Positions 51,875 to 61,024 of a stretch of DNA of 64,000 nucleotides are shown here, piece after piece; positions within the stretch are counted from its first letter, which is position 1; each line of letters opens with the position of its first letter. Source of the DNA: Arenibacter amylolyticus (GTDB taxonomy: Bacteria > Bacteroidota > Bacteroidia > Flavobacteriales > Flavobacteriaceae); NCBI RefSeq assembly GCF_002150785.1, contig NZ_MTAZ01000005.1, forward strand, positions 62,001 to 126,000, read 5' to 3'. A program made the translations under genes and the position numbers. The notes beneath the pieces are model-generated. The model saw only the letters and a list, made by a program, of their open reading frames with translations. It made no database searches and was not told the DNA's origin.

Positions 51875-52723
51875 CTATCTAAATGTCTTCCGATATTCAC
51901 TAGGGGTCTTCCCCATAATGAATTTAAAGTAGTGGTTAAAGTTGGCGAGATTGTTATACCCGCTTTCAAAACAAATTTGAGTAATCTGTTTGTCCGTTTC
52001 TGCCAGTAATTTAGCGGCTATGCCCACCCTCACGCTCTTTACATACTCCATAAAGGTTTGGCCTGTCTTCTTCTTAAAATACCTGCAGAAGCTGCTGGGC
52101 GCCATGTTTAGTACGGCAGAGGCCGACTCTAACTTTACCCCTTCCTGGATGTTTTGGAAAACATACTCATAAACCTTGTTTATCTTATCAAGGTTTTTGG
52201 AGAAAACGGCGGAGTTGTTAATGGGATTTGATAGGTTTTCCCTTTCCTCTACTTGGATGAGGTAATGAAATACCCTTAATAGTTGAATGTAATACTCCAA
52301 ACCAGTGAGCTGGGTCATCTCCTCCAAAATAGCCGGTATATGGGTGTCATTTCCCAGTTTAAATCGTAGTCCGGTGTTGGATTGTCTTAGTAGCTCAACC
52401 ACCTTCTCCAATTCGGGCATTTTAAAAAAATCCGAATTGATGATGTCTTCAGAGAAATGGGTGACAATACAAAAGGGATCTTTACCTTTTTCGGCATCCA
52501 AGGCTTCCCAACAATGAGGTAGATTGGGACCTAAAAGTACCAGATCGTCTTTTTCAAAACCGGAGATGTTATCTCCCACAATTCTTCGTCCCGACCCTGA
52601 TGTGATAAAGTTTAATTCGAAATTTCTATGGGAATGAATTCTGGCATTGGATGCCAATGGTAGTTTTCTAGAAATAAATGAATGCTTGGTGGGGACATAA
52701 ATTTTTTCAAAAATAAACTCCAT
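51875..52723 (-). CDS. AraC-family transcriptional regulator
   Basis: A 282-residue regulator with a cupin-type N-terminal ligand domain (residues 1-150; HSHRNFELNFITSGSGRRIVGD) and a C-terminal double HTH (190-282) ending in the signature ITQICFESGYNNLANFNHYFKFIMGKTPSEYRK. It is divergent from the aldolase/symporter genes, and an 8-bp inverted pair (ACACCAAT at 52745-52752, ATTGGTGT at 52816-52823) lies between them. It is the most likely controller of the locus, sensing a sugar product. Confidence 0.94.
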   Translation of the reverse strand: MEFIFEKIYVPTKHSFISRKLPLASNARIHSHRNFELNFITSGSGRRIVGDNISGFEKDDLVLLGPNLPHCWEALDAEKGKDPFCIVTHFSEDIINSDFFKMPELEKVVELLRQSNTGLRFKLGNDTHIPAILEEMTQLTGLEYYIQLLRVFHYLIQVEERENLSNPINNSAVFSKNLDKINKVYEYVFQNIQEGVKLESASAVLNMAPSSFCRYFKKKTGQTFMEYVKSVRVGIAAKLLAETDKQITQICFESGYNNLANFNHYFKFIMGKTPSEYRKTFR

Positions 52724-52744
52724 CTTTATAATATTGACATTATT

Positions 52745-52823
52745 ACACCAATATAATTAATTATTTTAAAATAAAGGTTAAGATATAATGCAATTAAAAC
52801 AATATAGTGGTGGCGATTGGTGT
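52745..52823. promoter_or_regulatory. Inverted AraC-type sites between araC and aldolase genes
   Basis: ACACCAAT (52745-52752) and ATTGGTGT (52816-52823) are exact reverse complements, 63 bp apart. The 9-mer ATTGGTGTT (52816-52824) also occurs upstream of the deacetylase (39262-39270). Confidence 0.4.
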
Positions 52824-52952
52824 TAAATTGAATTTAATTTGTGTAGGGTCTATGGTAATAGAAGGAGAATTGTTAAAGAATTAGGTTGCTTGACCAAACT
52901 TCTTGCCGTTAATCGATTTTAGCCTAAAATAAAGACTTTTAAACATGAGCAA

Positions 52953-53876
52953 ATGAATTTACCAATAAAAGGAATTATTCCACCGATGATTACGCCGCTT
53001 TTGGAGAATTTGTCATTAGATCTTGTCGGATTAGAAAATTTGGTGCATCATTTATTGGAAGGTGGTGTACATGGTATTTTTATCTTGGGGACTTCTGGTG
53101 AGGGACCTAGCCTGAGTTACGCAACACGGAAAAAAATGATTTCCGAGACCTGTAGGTTGGTTAACGGCAAGGTGCCGCTGTTGGTTGGAATCACAGATAC
53201 CTCCTTTGAGGAAGCCATGGAATTGGCCAAACACGCCAAAAGGGAAGGAGCCAATGCCTTGGTGGTGGCCTCCCCATATTACCTTCCTATTTCTGAGAGG
53301 GAAATGTTAGAGTATTTGGAAAATTTAGCTCCTAAATTGCCATTACCTTTCCTTTTGTACAATATGCCAAGTTGTACCAAGCTAAGCGTATCAATGAAAA
53401 TAGTTAAAAAAGCGAGAGCGTTGGGAGCTATAGGCATCAAGGATAGCTCTGGTGATCTTTCGTTTTTGTATATGCTGATCGAAGCGTTTAAGAACGACCC
53501 CCAATTCGCTATCATTACGGGGACGGAATTATTTCTGCCAGAAACAATCATGAATGGCGGACATGGGGCCGTGGCAGGGGGTGCCAATTTTTTTCCAGGG
53601 CTTTTTGTGGCCCTCTATGAAGCTATGCTTAAGAAAGATTTTGATAAGGCAAAAGAACTACGCCAAGAGGTAATTAAGATTCATCATACCATTTATGAGG
53701 TTGGAAAATATTCCTCACGGCACATAAAAGGGACTAAAGCAGCCTTAGCAGCCATGAATATTTGCAAGGATTATGTAGCAGAACCCCTGCACAGATTTAA
53801 TGAGGAACAACGTAATAAAATTAAAGAGTATATTGTAGCGTTTAAATATACCAACCACTACAAACCTGCATTATGA
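52953..53876 (+). CDS. NanA/DapA-family class I aldolase
   Basis: A 307-residue (beta/alpha)8 lyase of the dihydrodipicolinate synthase/N-acetylneuraminate lyase family. Motifs are GTSGEGPSLS (residues 46-55), the catalytic Tyr136 in LLYNMPS and the Schiff-base Lys163 in GIKDSSGDL. The last resembles the KQTSGDL of NanA more than the KEATGNL of DapA, but this does not fix the substrate. It probably cleaves a 2-keto-3-deoxy acid such as a sialic or ulosonic acid to pyruvate. A minute upstream frame (ATG AGC AAA TGA, 52945-52956) overlaps its start. Its stop overlaps the next start by 4 bp. Confidence 0.88.
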   Translation: MNLPIKGIIPPMITPLLENLSLDLVGLENLVHHLLEGGVHGIFILGTSGEGPSLSYATRKKMISETCRLVNGKVPLLVGITDTSFEEAMELAKHAKREGANALVVASPYYLPISEREMLEYLENLAPKLPLPFLLYNMPSCTKLSVSMKIVKKARALGAIGIKDSSGDLSFLYMLIEAFKNDPQFAIITGTELFLPETIMNGGHGAVAGGANFFPGLFVALYEAMLKKDFDKAKELRQEVIKIHHTIYEVGKYSSRHIKGTKAALAAMNICKDYVAEPLHRFNEEQRNKIKEYIVAFKYTNHYKPAL

Positions 53877-55363
53877 ATTACCAATTAGGAACTGTGGACC
53901 TGACCATAATAGTGCTTTATGGACTGGTCTTGGTCCTCATGGGAATCTACTTTTTTAAGAGGAGCAAAACTTCGGAACAGTTTATGGTAGCCAGTAGGGG
54001 GATACCCGCCTGGGCCGCAGGTATTGCGGTTATGAGTACCTATACTAGTAGCATTTCCTATATTGCCGTTCCTGGAAAAGCCTTTGACGATAATTGGCAC
54101 CCCCTTGTATTTGCCATCTGCGCCATTCCAGTAGCCTGGTTTGTAACTTCCTATGTAATTCCCCATTACCGAAAAAATAATATCATCTCCGTTTATAACT
54201 ATCTCGAAGAAAAAATTGGGGGCTGGGGTAGAATTTATGCTGCTTTCTCCTTTCTCCTCTTTATGGTAGGGCGGGTAGCTGTAATTCTATACTTGTCTTC
54301 CCTGTTGCTTACCTCCTTTGTGAGCTTAGATATAGAAATGGTTATTGTATGTATTGGTGTCGTGACCATTATCTACACCTTAATGGGAGGAATGGAAGCG
54401 GTCATATGGACGGATGTGATGCAATCCATAATAATGATCGGGGGAATCCTTTTTGTAGCTGTTATACTTAGTATGGAGATTTTTTCCCAGCCCGATTATT
54501 TGGTGCAAAAGGCTTTTGATAACAATAAATTTAGCCTTGGGGATACAGACTTTTCACTGCGCGATAGAACATTGTGGGTAATGATTATTTACGGAATATC
54601 GGAAAATGTTAGGAATCTTATTGCCGATCAAAATTACACCCAGAAATATAGCTCGGTGGGCACCACCCAGGAAGCGCGTAAATCGGTTTGGATTGCCATG
54701 CTCATCTACCTGCCATTAACCCTTATCTTTTTATATATAGGAACGGCCTTATTTGCTTACTACGGAGCAGAAGCAAATGTTTTAAATGAAACCATTACCA
54801 AAGGCGATGAGGTCTTCCCATATTTTATCGCTACAGAACTCCCGGTAGGCATTAAAGGCCTTATGATTGCAGCCATCATGGCGGCTTCTATGAGTACGGT
54901 AGATTCTGCCCTCAACTCTTCGGCTACGGTGCTGTATATCGATTTTTATAAAAAGTACCTCAATCCCAAAGGGTCCGAACGGTCCAGCCTAAATTTTCTT
55001 AGGATTACCACCATCATTTGGGGAGTGTTGGGAGTGGGATTTGCCCTGCTTATGATTAATGCCAAAAGCGCATTGGATGTCTGGTGGCAAATTTCAGGGA
55101 TTTTTGGGGGTGGTATCCTCGGATTGTTTCTCTTGGCCCTATTTAACGTAGGTATCAGTCGGGCACAAGGGATTCTATCCGTACTGTTTAGTATTCTAAT
55201 TATTGTTTGGGGTACCTTCTTTAGAGACCTGCCCAAAGGTTACAGCTGGTTAGAGTGTACCATGGATCCAATAATCATTGGTGCGGCTTCTACGGCAGGA
55301 TTAATTGCTATGGCCTTGGTCTTTATGCTGTATAATAAAAGCAAAACTAAAGAGTACGCATAA
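53873..55363 (+). CDS. Sodium:solute symporter (SSS family)
   Basis: A 496-residue transporter with about 13 helices of the LeuT-like SSS fold. The N-terminal GTVDLTIIVLYGLVLVLMG is typical, and YTSSISYIAVPGKAFDDNW is the helix-1 substrate/sodium region. AAIMAASMSTVDSALNSSATVLYIDFY near residue 330-355 is the family signature. Relatives include sialic acid (SiaT), sugar and amino acid importers. Overlap with the aldolase gene suggests it imports that enzyme's substrate or its precursor. Confidence 0.95.
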   Translation: MNYQLGTVDLTIIVLYGLVLVLMGIYFFKRSKTSEQFMVASRGIPAWAAGIAVMSTYTSSISYIAVPGKAFDDNWHPLVFAICAIPVAWFVTSYVIPHYRKNNIISVYNYLEEKIGGWGRIYAAFSFLLFMVGRVAVILYLSSLLLTSFVSLDIEMVIVCIGVVTIIYTLMGGMEAVIWTDVMQSIIMIGGILFVAVILSMEIFSQPDYLVQKAFDNNKFSLGDTDFSLRDRTLWVMIIYGISENVRNLIADQNYTQKYSSVGTTQEARKSVWIAMLIYLPLTLIFLYIGTALFAYYGAEANVLNETITKGDEVFPYFIATELPVGIKGLMIAAIMAASMSTVDSALNSSATVLYIDFYKKYLNPKGSERSSLNFLRITTIIWGVLGVGFALLMINAKSALDVWWQISGIFGGGILGLFLLALFNVGISRAQGILSVLFSILIIVWGTFFRDLPKGYSWLECTMDPIIIGAASTAGLIAMALVFMLYNKSKTKEYA

Positions 55364-55365
55364 TT

Positions 55366-56811
55366 TTGGAACTGGGGAAACAGGCATGGATTAAGATAGG
55401 GAGGGTGCTTCTGCCCCCATTACTTCTTTTAATGCTACTGCTCTTCTTCCCATTTTCTATAACTATCATAGATGCCCTAAGCTTACAACCCCTAGCAGAT
55501 TACAGTATTCAGATACATTTCTGGAGAACGGTCTTTGAACCCTTTTTGGGTCCTTTGCTTTATTTTAAAAGATCTATAAACCCACTGCAGGAAGTGCCAA
55601 TGGCAATCCTGTGGGGGCTTGTGATCTATCTGCTCCATGGGTTTTGGAAGTACAAAAAAATGGAGGATAAATCTGGAGGGGGAAAATACTTTTTAAGGAA
55701 ACTAAGCAATTTACCTTTGATTTTGGGAATGGGGTTTGCTTACTTTCTTTTAGTCCTTTTTATTCCATTGCCAACCAATACCATCGTCAATAATTCCGAG
55801 CACGATATTTTGGTGACCACCCATGCACATTCCGAATTCAGCCATGACGGATTAATCTCTCCAATACAATTGTGGGAATGGCATAAAAGAAATGGATTTG
55901 ACGCCTTGTTTATTACCGAACATGCCCATCATCATAAAACCCTAGAGTTTTCAAGACAACAGCGCAATAGTAAATTTCCTATGGATCCATTGGTTATGGT
56001 AGGGCAGGAGTATTCTGGCTCTAACCATATGAGTCTTTTGGGGTTAAACGGAAGCTTTGTGACCAAAGGAAAAACAGATGCAGAAATTGTGGACTTAACC
56101 CACAGGCATGGGGGTGCAGTAATCGTTAACCATTGGTTTGATGGGAAAGGAAAGGAAAAAGAATTCTATACGGCCATGGGAGTAGATGGATTTGAAATTG
56201 AAAATGTAGGCAAGAAATTATACTACAATCGGTTAGTTTTCAAGAATCTTAAAGAACACTGTGAGGAAAACGGACTTATCATGGTGGGCGGCTTAGACTA
56301 TCACGGATATGGAAGGGGATGTTCCCTTTGGAATGCTTTCACCATTCCCAATTGGCACAAAATGAACCCAAAAGCAAAAGAAAGTGCCATACTACAGATT
56401 TTACGGGATAGGGATCAGTCTAAGCTTAAGGTACTTATGTACAGGGATAGGCCTTTTTACGAGGGGATCCCTCCTTTGATTAGTCCACCTATTAACGCCC
56501 TATATTATTTTAGAACGCTCAATGGCTATCAAGTGGCATCTTGGATAGTTTGGTGGGCTATTTTTCAGTTGTTTCTTGTTGTAGGAAGGAGTTGGCTAAT
56601 GTATTGGGAAGATGCTTTGCCATTAGGGGGAGGCCTAAGCGCAACGTTTATGCTGATCTTGGGCGTAATTTATTATTTAAAGGACCAGACGCTGCAGGGG
56701 TATAGTAGTTTGTATGCTGAATACGGTACCCTCTTGTTGACAATTGGGGGCATATATATCCTATACGCGGGCTACTTAATCCGTCGTCGTTTTTTTAGAG
56801 TGAAAATATAG
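55366..56811 (+). CDS. Membrane-anchored PHP-domain phosphoesterase-like protein
   Basis: A 481-residue protein. Three N-terminal hydrophobic segments (residues about 12-35, 75-92 and 115-140) precede a PHP domain (about 145-370), and two or three C-terminal helices follow. Metal-binding motifs are DILVTTHAHSEFSHDG, ALFITEHAHHHKTLE, VMVGQEYSG and VIVNHWFDG, then GGLDYHGYG. PHP enzymes hydrolyse phosphoesters; here the domain probably faces the periplasm. The start is TTG at 55366, 2 bp after the symporter stop. With the phosphatase and glycerophosphodiesterase nearby it suggests a phosphorylated substrate. Confidence 0.85.
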   Translation: MELGKQAWIKIGRVLLPPLLLLMLLLFFPFSITIIDALSLQPLADYSIQIHFWRTVFEPFLGPLLYFKRSINPLQEVPMAILWGLVIYLLHGFWKYKKMEDKSGGGKYFLRKLSNLPLILGMGFAYFLLVLFIPLPTNTIVNNSEHDILVTTHAHSEFSHDGLISPIQLWEWHKRNGFDALFITEHAHHHKTLEFSRQQRNSKFPMDPLVMVGQEYSGSNHMSLLGLNGSFVTKGKTDAEIVDLTHRHGGAVIVNHWFDGKGKEKEFYTAMGVDGFEIENVGKKLYYNRLVFKNLKEHCEENGLIMVGGLDYHGYGRGCSLWNAFTIPNWHKMNPKAKESAILQILRDRDQSKLKVLMYRDRPFYEGIPPLISPPINALYYFRTLNGYQVASWIVWWAIFQLFLVVGRSWLMYWEDALPLGGGLSATFMLILGVIYYLKDQTLQGYSSLYAEYGTLLLTIGGIYILYAGYLIRRRFFRVKI

Positions 56812-56875
56812 TCTGAGGTAAAAGCCTGCTGTTCATTTTTATATCCAGCCTTCTACGGGTGGCCATTTACCATCT

Positions 56876-57751
56876 TTAACGGTGAAGCTTACGCGCTCTT
56901 AAATAATTTAAAAGAGCTTCCGGCAAATCTGTCTGTATTACATTTACATATTTTTTGCTCAAAAGGGCATCAAACCCAGCATCTTTCTCTAACCGCTCCA
57001 TGCTATCATATTTTCCTAAGGCATTGATCCATACCCTTGTTCCCGAGTCTATAATCTTGCGCATCTTACGGTCCTTGTAAAAGCTTTCATCAATATGGAT
57101 AATATCTATCAGGTCCATTTTTTGAATCGCCCTCACTTCTCTTCTAGAATACGCCCTAGGCATTATTCGTATTTCACTATCCATTTCTTGCAGCCTGGGG
57201 GTTTCCTTATAATCGTACAGAAAAAATAATATTTGGTTCTCCATCCCGAATTCTTGAATAAGGGAATAGGCTTTTTCAACAGCGGCCATATCCTCCAATT
57301 TAAAGTCGATGTCTAAAAGGACTTTTCCTTTAGTCAATTGCAGTACTTCTTTAAAGGTGGGAATACGCTCTGTAGTGATACTGTCTTTAAATAATAGGCG
57401 TAGGTCTTTTAGCTGGTCTAAGCTAAAATCGGACACATTTCCACTACCATTGGTGGTTCTATCCAAAGTGCGATCGTGCATTATCAGCAACACTCCATCC
57501 TTACTTTGTCTAATATCTAATTCCACGATATCTACTCCTATACGGATACTTTCCTTAATGGCAGCCAAAGAATTTTCTGGGTAATAATCATTGGTGGCTC
57601 TATGGGCAGCAACTAATATTTGTTCGGGATTGTTTTTAAAATCGATTAAAATACGATCCAAGTTGGACTCCTGTGCTGCTAATCCTACATAGAGAAATAA
57701 CAATAGCACTAAGAGAAGCTTTTTTGGGTGTGGTGATAGGTGGTTGTTCAT
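56876..57751 (-). CDS. Exported glycerophosphodiester phosphodiesterase
   Basis: A 291-residue secreted GDPD enzyme (signal MNNHLSPHPKKLLLVLLLFLYVGLAA). Metal and catalytic residues are in place: His50-Arg51 and Glu60 in AAHRATNDYYPENS, Glu77 and Asp79 in VELDIR, and His92 in MHDRTLDRTTNG. It hydrolyses glycerophosphodiesters to glycerol 3-phosphate and an alcohol. It is on the opposite strand to the symporter operon, 64 bp after its end, and may belong to the locus or be independent. Confidence 0.93.
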   Translation of the reverse strand: MNNHLSPHPKKLLLVLLLFLYVGLAAQESNLDRILIDFKNNPEQILVAAHRATNDYYPENSLAAIKESIRIGVDIVELDIRQSKDGVLLIMHDRTLDRTTNGSGNVSDFSLDQLKDLRLLFKDSITTERIPTFKEVLQLTKGKVLLDIDFKLEDMAAVEKAYSLIQEFGMENQILFFLYDYKETPRLQEMDSEIRIMPRAYSRREVRAIQKMDLIDIIHIDESFYKDRKMRKIIDSGTRVWINALGKYDSMERLEKDAGFDALLSKKYVNVIQTDLPEALLNYLRARKLHR

Positions 57752-57826
57752 TTCAAAAATAAATAAACTGGCGCGGTAGCCAGTAATTATAAGCTTCCCT
57801 AAGTTAGGAAATTATTTTGGCTCTCC

Positions 57827-58498
57827 TTACTCTGCACCGGCTAGGATCAGTAGTTGGGCAATTTCTTTAAACCCACGACGTTTTGCGTGCTGTAAGGGAG
57901 TGATACCGTTATTGTCGGCAATATTAACGTTGGCACCTGCAGCTATAAGCATGGATACAGCTTGCTGGTAACCTTGGTTGCCTTCCCCTAAGATAATGGC
58001 CTCCAATAAGGCCGTCCATCCCAGGCGATTGATGTGGTCTATGGGATAATTGGGGTCGTCTAGTAAGAGCTTTATCACCTCTAAATGGGCATGCTCACTG
58101 GCGGGAATTAGGGCCGTTCCTTTATACCTGTTTAGTACCCCGTAATCTGGATTAGCAGTCATGCAGATTTTTACAATTTCTGTGAAGCCTTCGGCGCCAG
58201 CATATAAAAAAGGAGAGTTAAGCATATGATCTTGGGCATTGACATTGGCTCCTGCTTTTATAAGAATTTTTGCAGCTTCTACATGGTTGGCATAGGTAGC
58301 AAGCATAAGGGCAGTACGTCCCTTAGTGTCTTTTAAGTCTAGCTGAGCACCATTCGCTATCGCCTTCTTTAGGGAGAGGGTATCATTGTTGGCAGCCGCC
58401 CTAAGTAGTAAGGTGCTTTTCATTGTGTTTTGTCCCTTGCTCTGAGCGCAGGATACTCCGATGAGAAGCATACATCCCATCAAGAAAAAAGTCTTCAT
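57827..58498 (-). CDS. Ankyrin-repeat lipoprotein
   Basis: A 223-residue lipoprotein (signal MKTFFLMGCMLLIGVSC, Cys17). Four to five ankyrin repeats fill the mature chain, for example DTKGRTALMLATYANHVEAA and IADNNGITPLQHAKRRGF. It should be a protein-binding scaffold in the periplasm, and similar small proteins in other bacteria protect against toxic effectors or oxidative stress. No partner is evident. It is transcribed alone, 75 bp upstream of the GDPD gene on the same strand. Confidence 0.9.
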   Translation of the reverse strand: MKTFFLMGCMLLIGVSCAQSKGQNTMKSTLLLRAAANNDTLSLKKAIANGAQLDLKDTKGRTALMLATYANHVEAAKILIKAGANVNAQDHMLNSPFLYAGAEGFTEIVKICMTANPDYGVLNRYKGTALIPASEHAHLEVIKLLLDDPNYPIDHINRLGWTALLEAIILGEGNQGYQQAVSMLIAAGANVNIADNNGITPLQHAKRRGFKEIAQLLILAGAE

Positions 58499-58651
58499 TT
58501 TTTATCATTTTCGGTAAAGTTAAGGATCATTTTCGTCAATGGGAAGAGGGGGGCTGTCGTAGGAGAAGCGCTCAGCTAAGGTTGTTTGCATCAATATATT
58601 TATGATAAGGATTCATTATAAATAAGGCAGACCTGTATTTTTAAAGAAAAA

Positions 58652-60175
58652 ATGCCAATAGTAGGAAGTATCGTAAAAGGGTTTTTGGATTTGAGAGATC
58701 GATTGGTGAGTGATAAAAATCCGGTAGAGGCCCAAAAGGAGGTGTTGAAAATGCTCTTGGAAAAGGCCAAGAACACCGATTTTGGCAAGCACTATCAATT
58801 TTCAAAAATCCTGAAATCGCCCAATCTAGTAAGAACTTTTGCTGAAACCATCCCTTATTTTGATTATGATAAAATGAATGCCGAGTGGTGGTGCAAAATC
58901 CATGAGGGCACTCCGGATGTTAGTTGGCCGGGAAAGCCAGATTACTTTGCGTTGAGTTCTGGTACTACGGGAAAAACAAGTAAGCGTATCCCCGTTACTA
59001 ATGACATGATTAAGGCTATACAGGAGGCGGGTTTAGAACAGGTGTATGCCCTAAGCAATTTTGACCTTCCTGCCGATTTCTTTGAGAAAGATATTATGAT
59101 GTTGGGAAGCTCCACAGATTTGGAGAGTGTAGATCAGCATTTGGAAGGGGAAATCAGTGGAATTAGTGCTAGCCAGATCCCGGCATGGTTTAGAGGCTAT
59201 TATAAACCAGGAGAAGAAATTGCCAAGATTGATGATTGGGACAAGCGGGTTGATCGTATTGTGGAGAAAGCGGCCGATTGGGATGTTGGGGCACTTAGTG
59301 GCATACCCTCTTGGATGGAGCTTATGTTAAAACAAGTAATAGAAAGACATCAGCTTAAAAATATTCATGAGTTATGGCCCAATTTACAGGTGTACACTTC
59401 CGGAGGGGTGGCTTTTGCCCCATACGAAAAGAGCTTTAATGCCCTTTTGGGAAAACCCATTACAGTTATTGATACCTATTTGGCTTCCGAAGGATTTATT
59501 GCGTTTCAGGCGAGACCAGAAACCGAAGCAATGCAGTTGGTGACCAATGGGGGAATATATTTCGAGTTTGTGCCGTTTAATCCAGACTATATTAACCAAA
59601 ATGGTGCCTTAGTGAAAGATGCTCCATGTGTATCCCTGGCTGAGGTGGAGTTGAATCAGGACTATGTGCTGGTGATCAGTACCGTAGCGGGTGCATGGCG
59701 CTATATTATAGGGGATACCATTAAATTTACGGATTTAGAACGGGCCGAGATAAAGATTACCGGGAGGACCAAGTTTTTCCTTAATGTGGTTGGGTCCCAG
59801 CTGTCCGTAAATAAAATGGACGATGCTGTAAACCGATTGGAAGATGCATTTTCCATGAAAATTCCCGAGTATACCCTGTGTGCTAAAAAAATAGACGGCG
59901 AGTTTTACCATTGTTGGTATTTGGGAACCGATGCCACAATGGATGAGAATGAAATAGCGGCAAAACTGGACGAATATTTAAAGGATGCCAATAAGAATTA
60001 TAAGGTGGCTCGCTCAAAAGCTTTGAAAGGGGTAAAGGTAAGCCCGGTACCAGTGGCTATCTTCCATGAATGGAATGCTGTTAATAAGAAGAAAGGCGGA
60101 CAAGTAAAGATGGAACGGGTAATGGATACGGAGAAATTTGCGGAATGGGAAGAATTCGTAAAAGAAAATTTGTAG
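58652..60175 (+). CDS. GH3-like acyl-adenylate ligase
   Basis: A 507-residue protein of the GH3 auxin-responsive promoter family, whose plant members join amino acids to acyl hormones through acyl-adenylates. The ATP-binding loop SSGTTGKTSKRIPVT lies near residues 105-120. YTSGGVAFAPYEKSF, YLASEGFIAFQ, YRYIIGD-like WRYIIGDTIKFTD and the C-terminal GGQVKMERVMD are consistent with the fold. In bacteria the substrates are unknown. It is cytosolic and has its own promoter region, divergent from the ankyrin gene. Confidence 0.93.
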   Translation: MPIVGSIVKGFLDLRDRLVSDKNPVEAQKEVLKMLLEKAKNTDFGKHYQFSKILKSPNLVRTFAETIPYFDYDKMNAEWWCKIHEGTPDVSWPGKPDYFALSSGTTGKTSKRIPVTNDMIKAIQEAGLEQVYALSNFDLPADFFEKDIMMLGSSTDLESVDQHLEGEISGISASQIPAWFRGYYKPGEEIAKIDDWDKRVDRIVEKAADWDVGALSGIPSWMELMLKQVIERHQLKNIHELWPNLQVYTSGGVAFAPYEKSFNALLGKPITVIDTYLASEGFIAFQARPETEAMQLVTNGGIYFEFVPFNPDYINQNGALVKDAPCVSLAEVELNQDYVLVISTVAGAWRYIIGDTIKFTDLERAEIKITGRTKFFLNVVGSQLSVNKMDDAVNRLEDAFSMKIPEYTLCAKKIDGEFYHCWYLGTDATMDENEIAAKLDEYLKDANKNYKVARSKALKGVKVSPVPVAIFHEWNAVNKKKGGQVKMERVMDTEKFAEWEEFVKENL

Positions 60176-60223
60176 AAATCAACCTAATTTATTGCTCTTT
60201 ATAATAGGGGTAGGCCTAGTGTT

Positions 60224-60820
60224 TTACCTTTTATCCATTTCTTCTACAAGGACCATAATCTCTTCCGGGGATAGGTAGTACTTTTTAATTCTGTCTTTAT
60301 ATTCCTGTCGGATTTCTGCATGATCCAATATAAAGTTCTTGGTATCCAAAATATAAGTTCCCATCCCTTGAGCTACTGCATAAGTGTCTGCGGCGCGCTC
60401 TGCTTCTACGATGTAGGATCCGGAAAAAAGATATTTAACCCCAAACCAAAGTAGGTTAAGACTGCTCCTGTTTTTATAATCCATAATATGCCCCAATTCA
60501 TGACCTAACCAGCCAATCATAATTTTGGGATCTATGGATTTGGTATGAAACTCTGTCCCTGAAATTTTAAATTTCTCACTAATCAGAATAATATATTTCC
60601 TTTTTTTTCTAGACCCAAAAAGACTCCAGAAATTTGGCTGGGCCATCATGGTAGATTTTTTGATGTTTTTCTTGAATTTTACGGTAATCGGGGTGTTTTC
60701 CAATTCCGGATAATAGGATAGTGCCGTAGCTACTTCCTTCTTTATGGATTTGGGTGCTATGTGTTGGGCATTTAAGGAAACTAAACTCATGAATAGTATT
60801 GCGATTAATTGGATTTTCAT
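60224..60820 (-). CDS. Small exported zinc metallopeptidase-like protein
   Basis: A 198-residue secreted protein (signal MKIQLIAILFMSLVSLNA). The zinc motif His107-Glu108-x2-His111 lies in GWLGHELGHIMDY, with a likely third ligand in EAERAADTYAV, about 27 residues later. This is the HExxH...E(x)2(x)D gluzincin-like pattern. The chain is too short for a classical multi-domain peptidase. The substrate is unknown. It is transcribed alone and convergent with the GH3-like gene. Confidence 0.87.
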   Translation of the reverse strand: MKIQLIAILFMSLVSLNAQHIAPKSIKKEVATALSYYPELENTPITVKFKKNIKKSTMMAQPNFWSLFGSRKKRKYIILISEKFKISGTEFHTKSIDPKIMIGWLGHELGHIMDYKNRSSLNLLWFGVKYLFSGSYIVEAERAADTYAVAQGMGTYILDTKNFILDHAEIRQEYKDRIKKYYLSPEEIMVLVEEMDKR

Positions 60821-61024
60821 CTGCGTTTCTAATGCTTGTCATTCTGATAAGCTATAAGTTATAAAAAATTAGTACGCGTATGAAATGGCCTTTGCAATTC
60901 CATTAAAAATTGTTGGAAATGGGATAAAAGGGTGCCACTTAAAGCATAGAAGCACTAACCTTACGCCTTATCTAGCCTAAGGGAAAGATACCCTGCATGA
61001 ATACTAAACCTAATAACTGAAATC

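Noticed and set aside
52953-53876. Naming the aldolase nanA or dapA
   Set aside because: The Tyr and Lys are shared by the whole family, and residues that choose the substrate cannot be settled by eye; no other nan genes are nearby.
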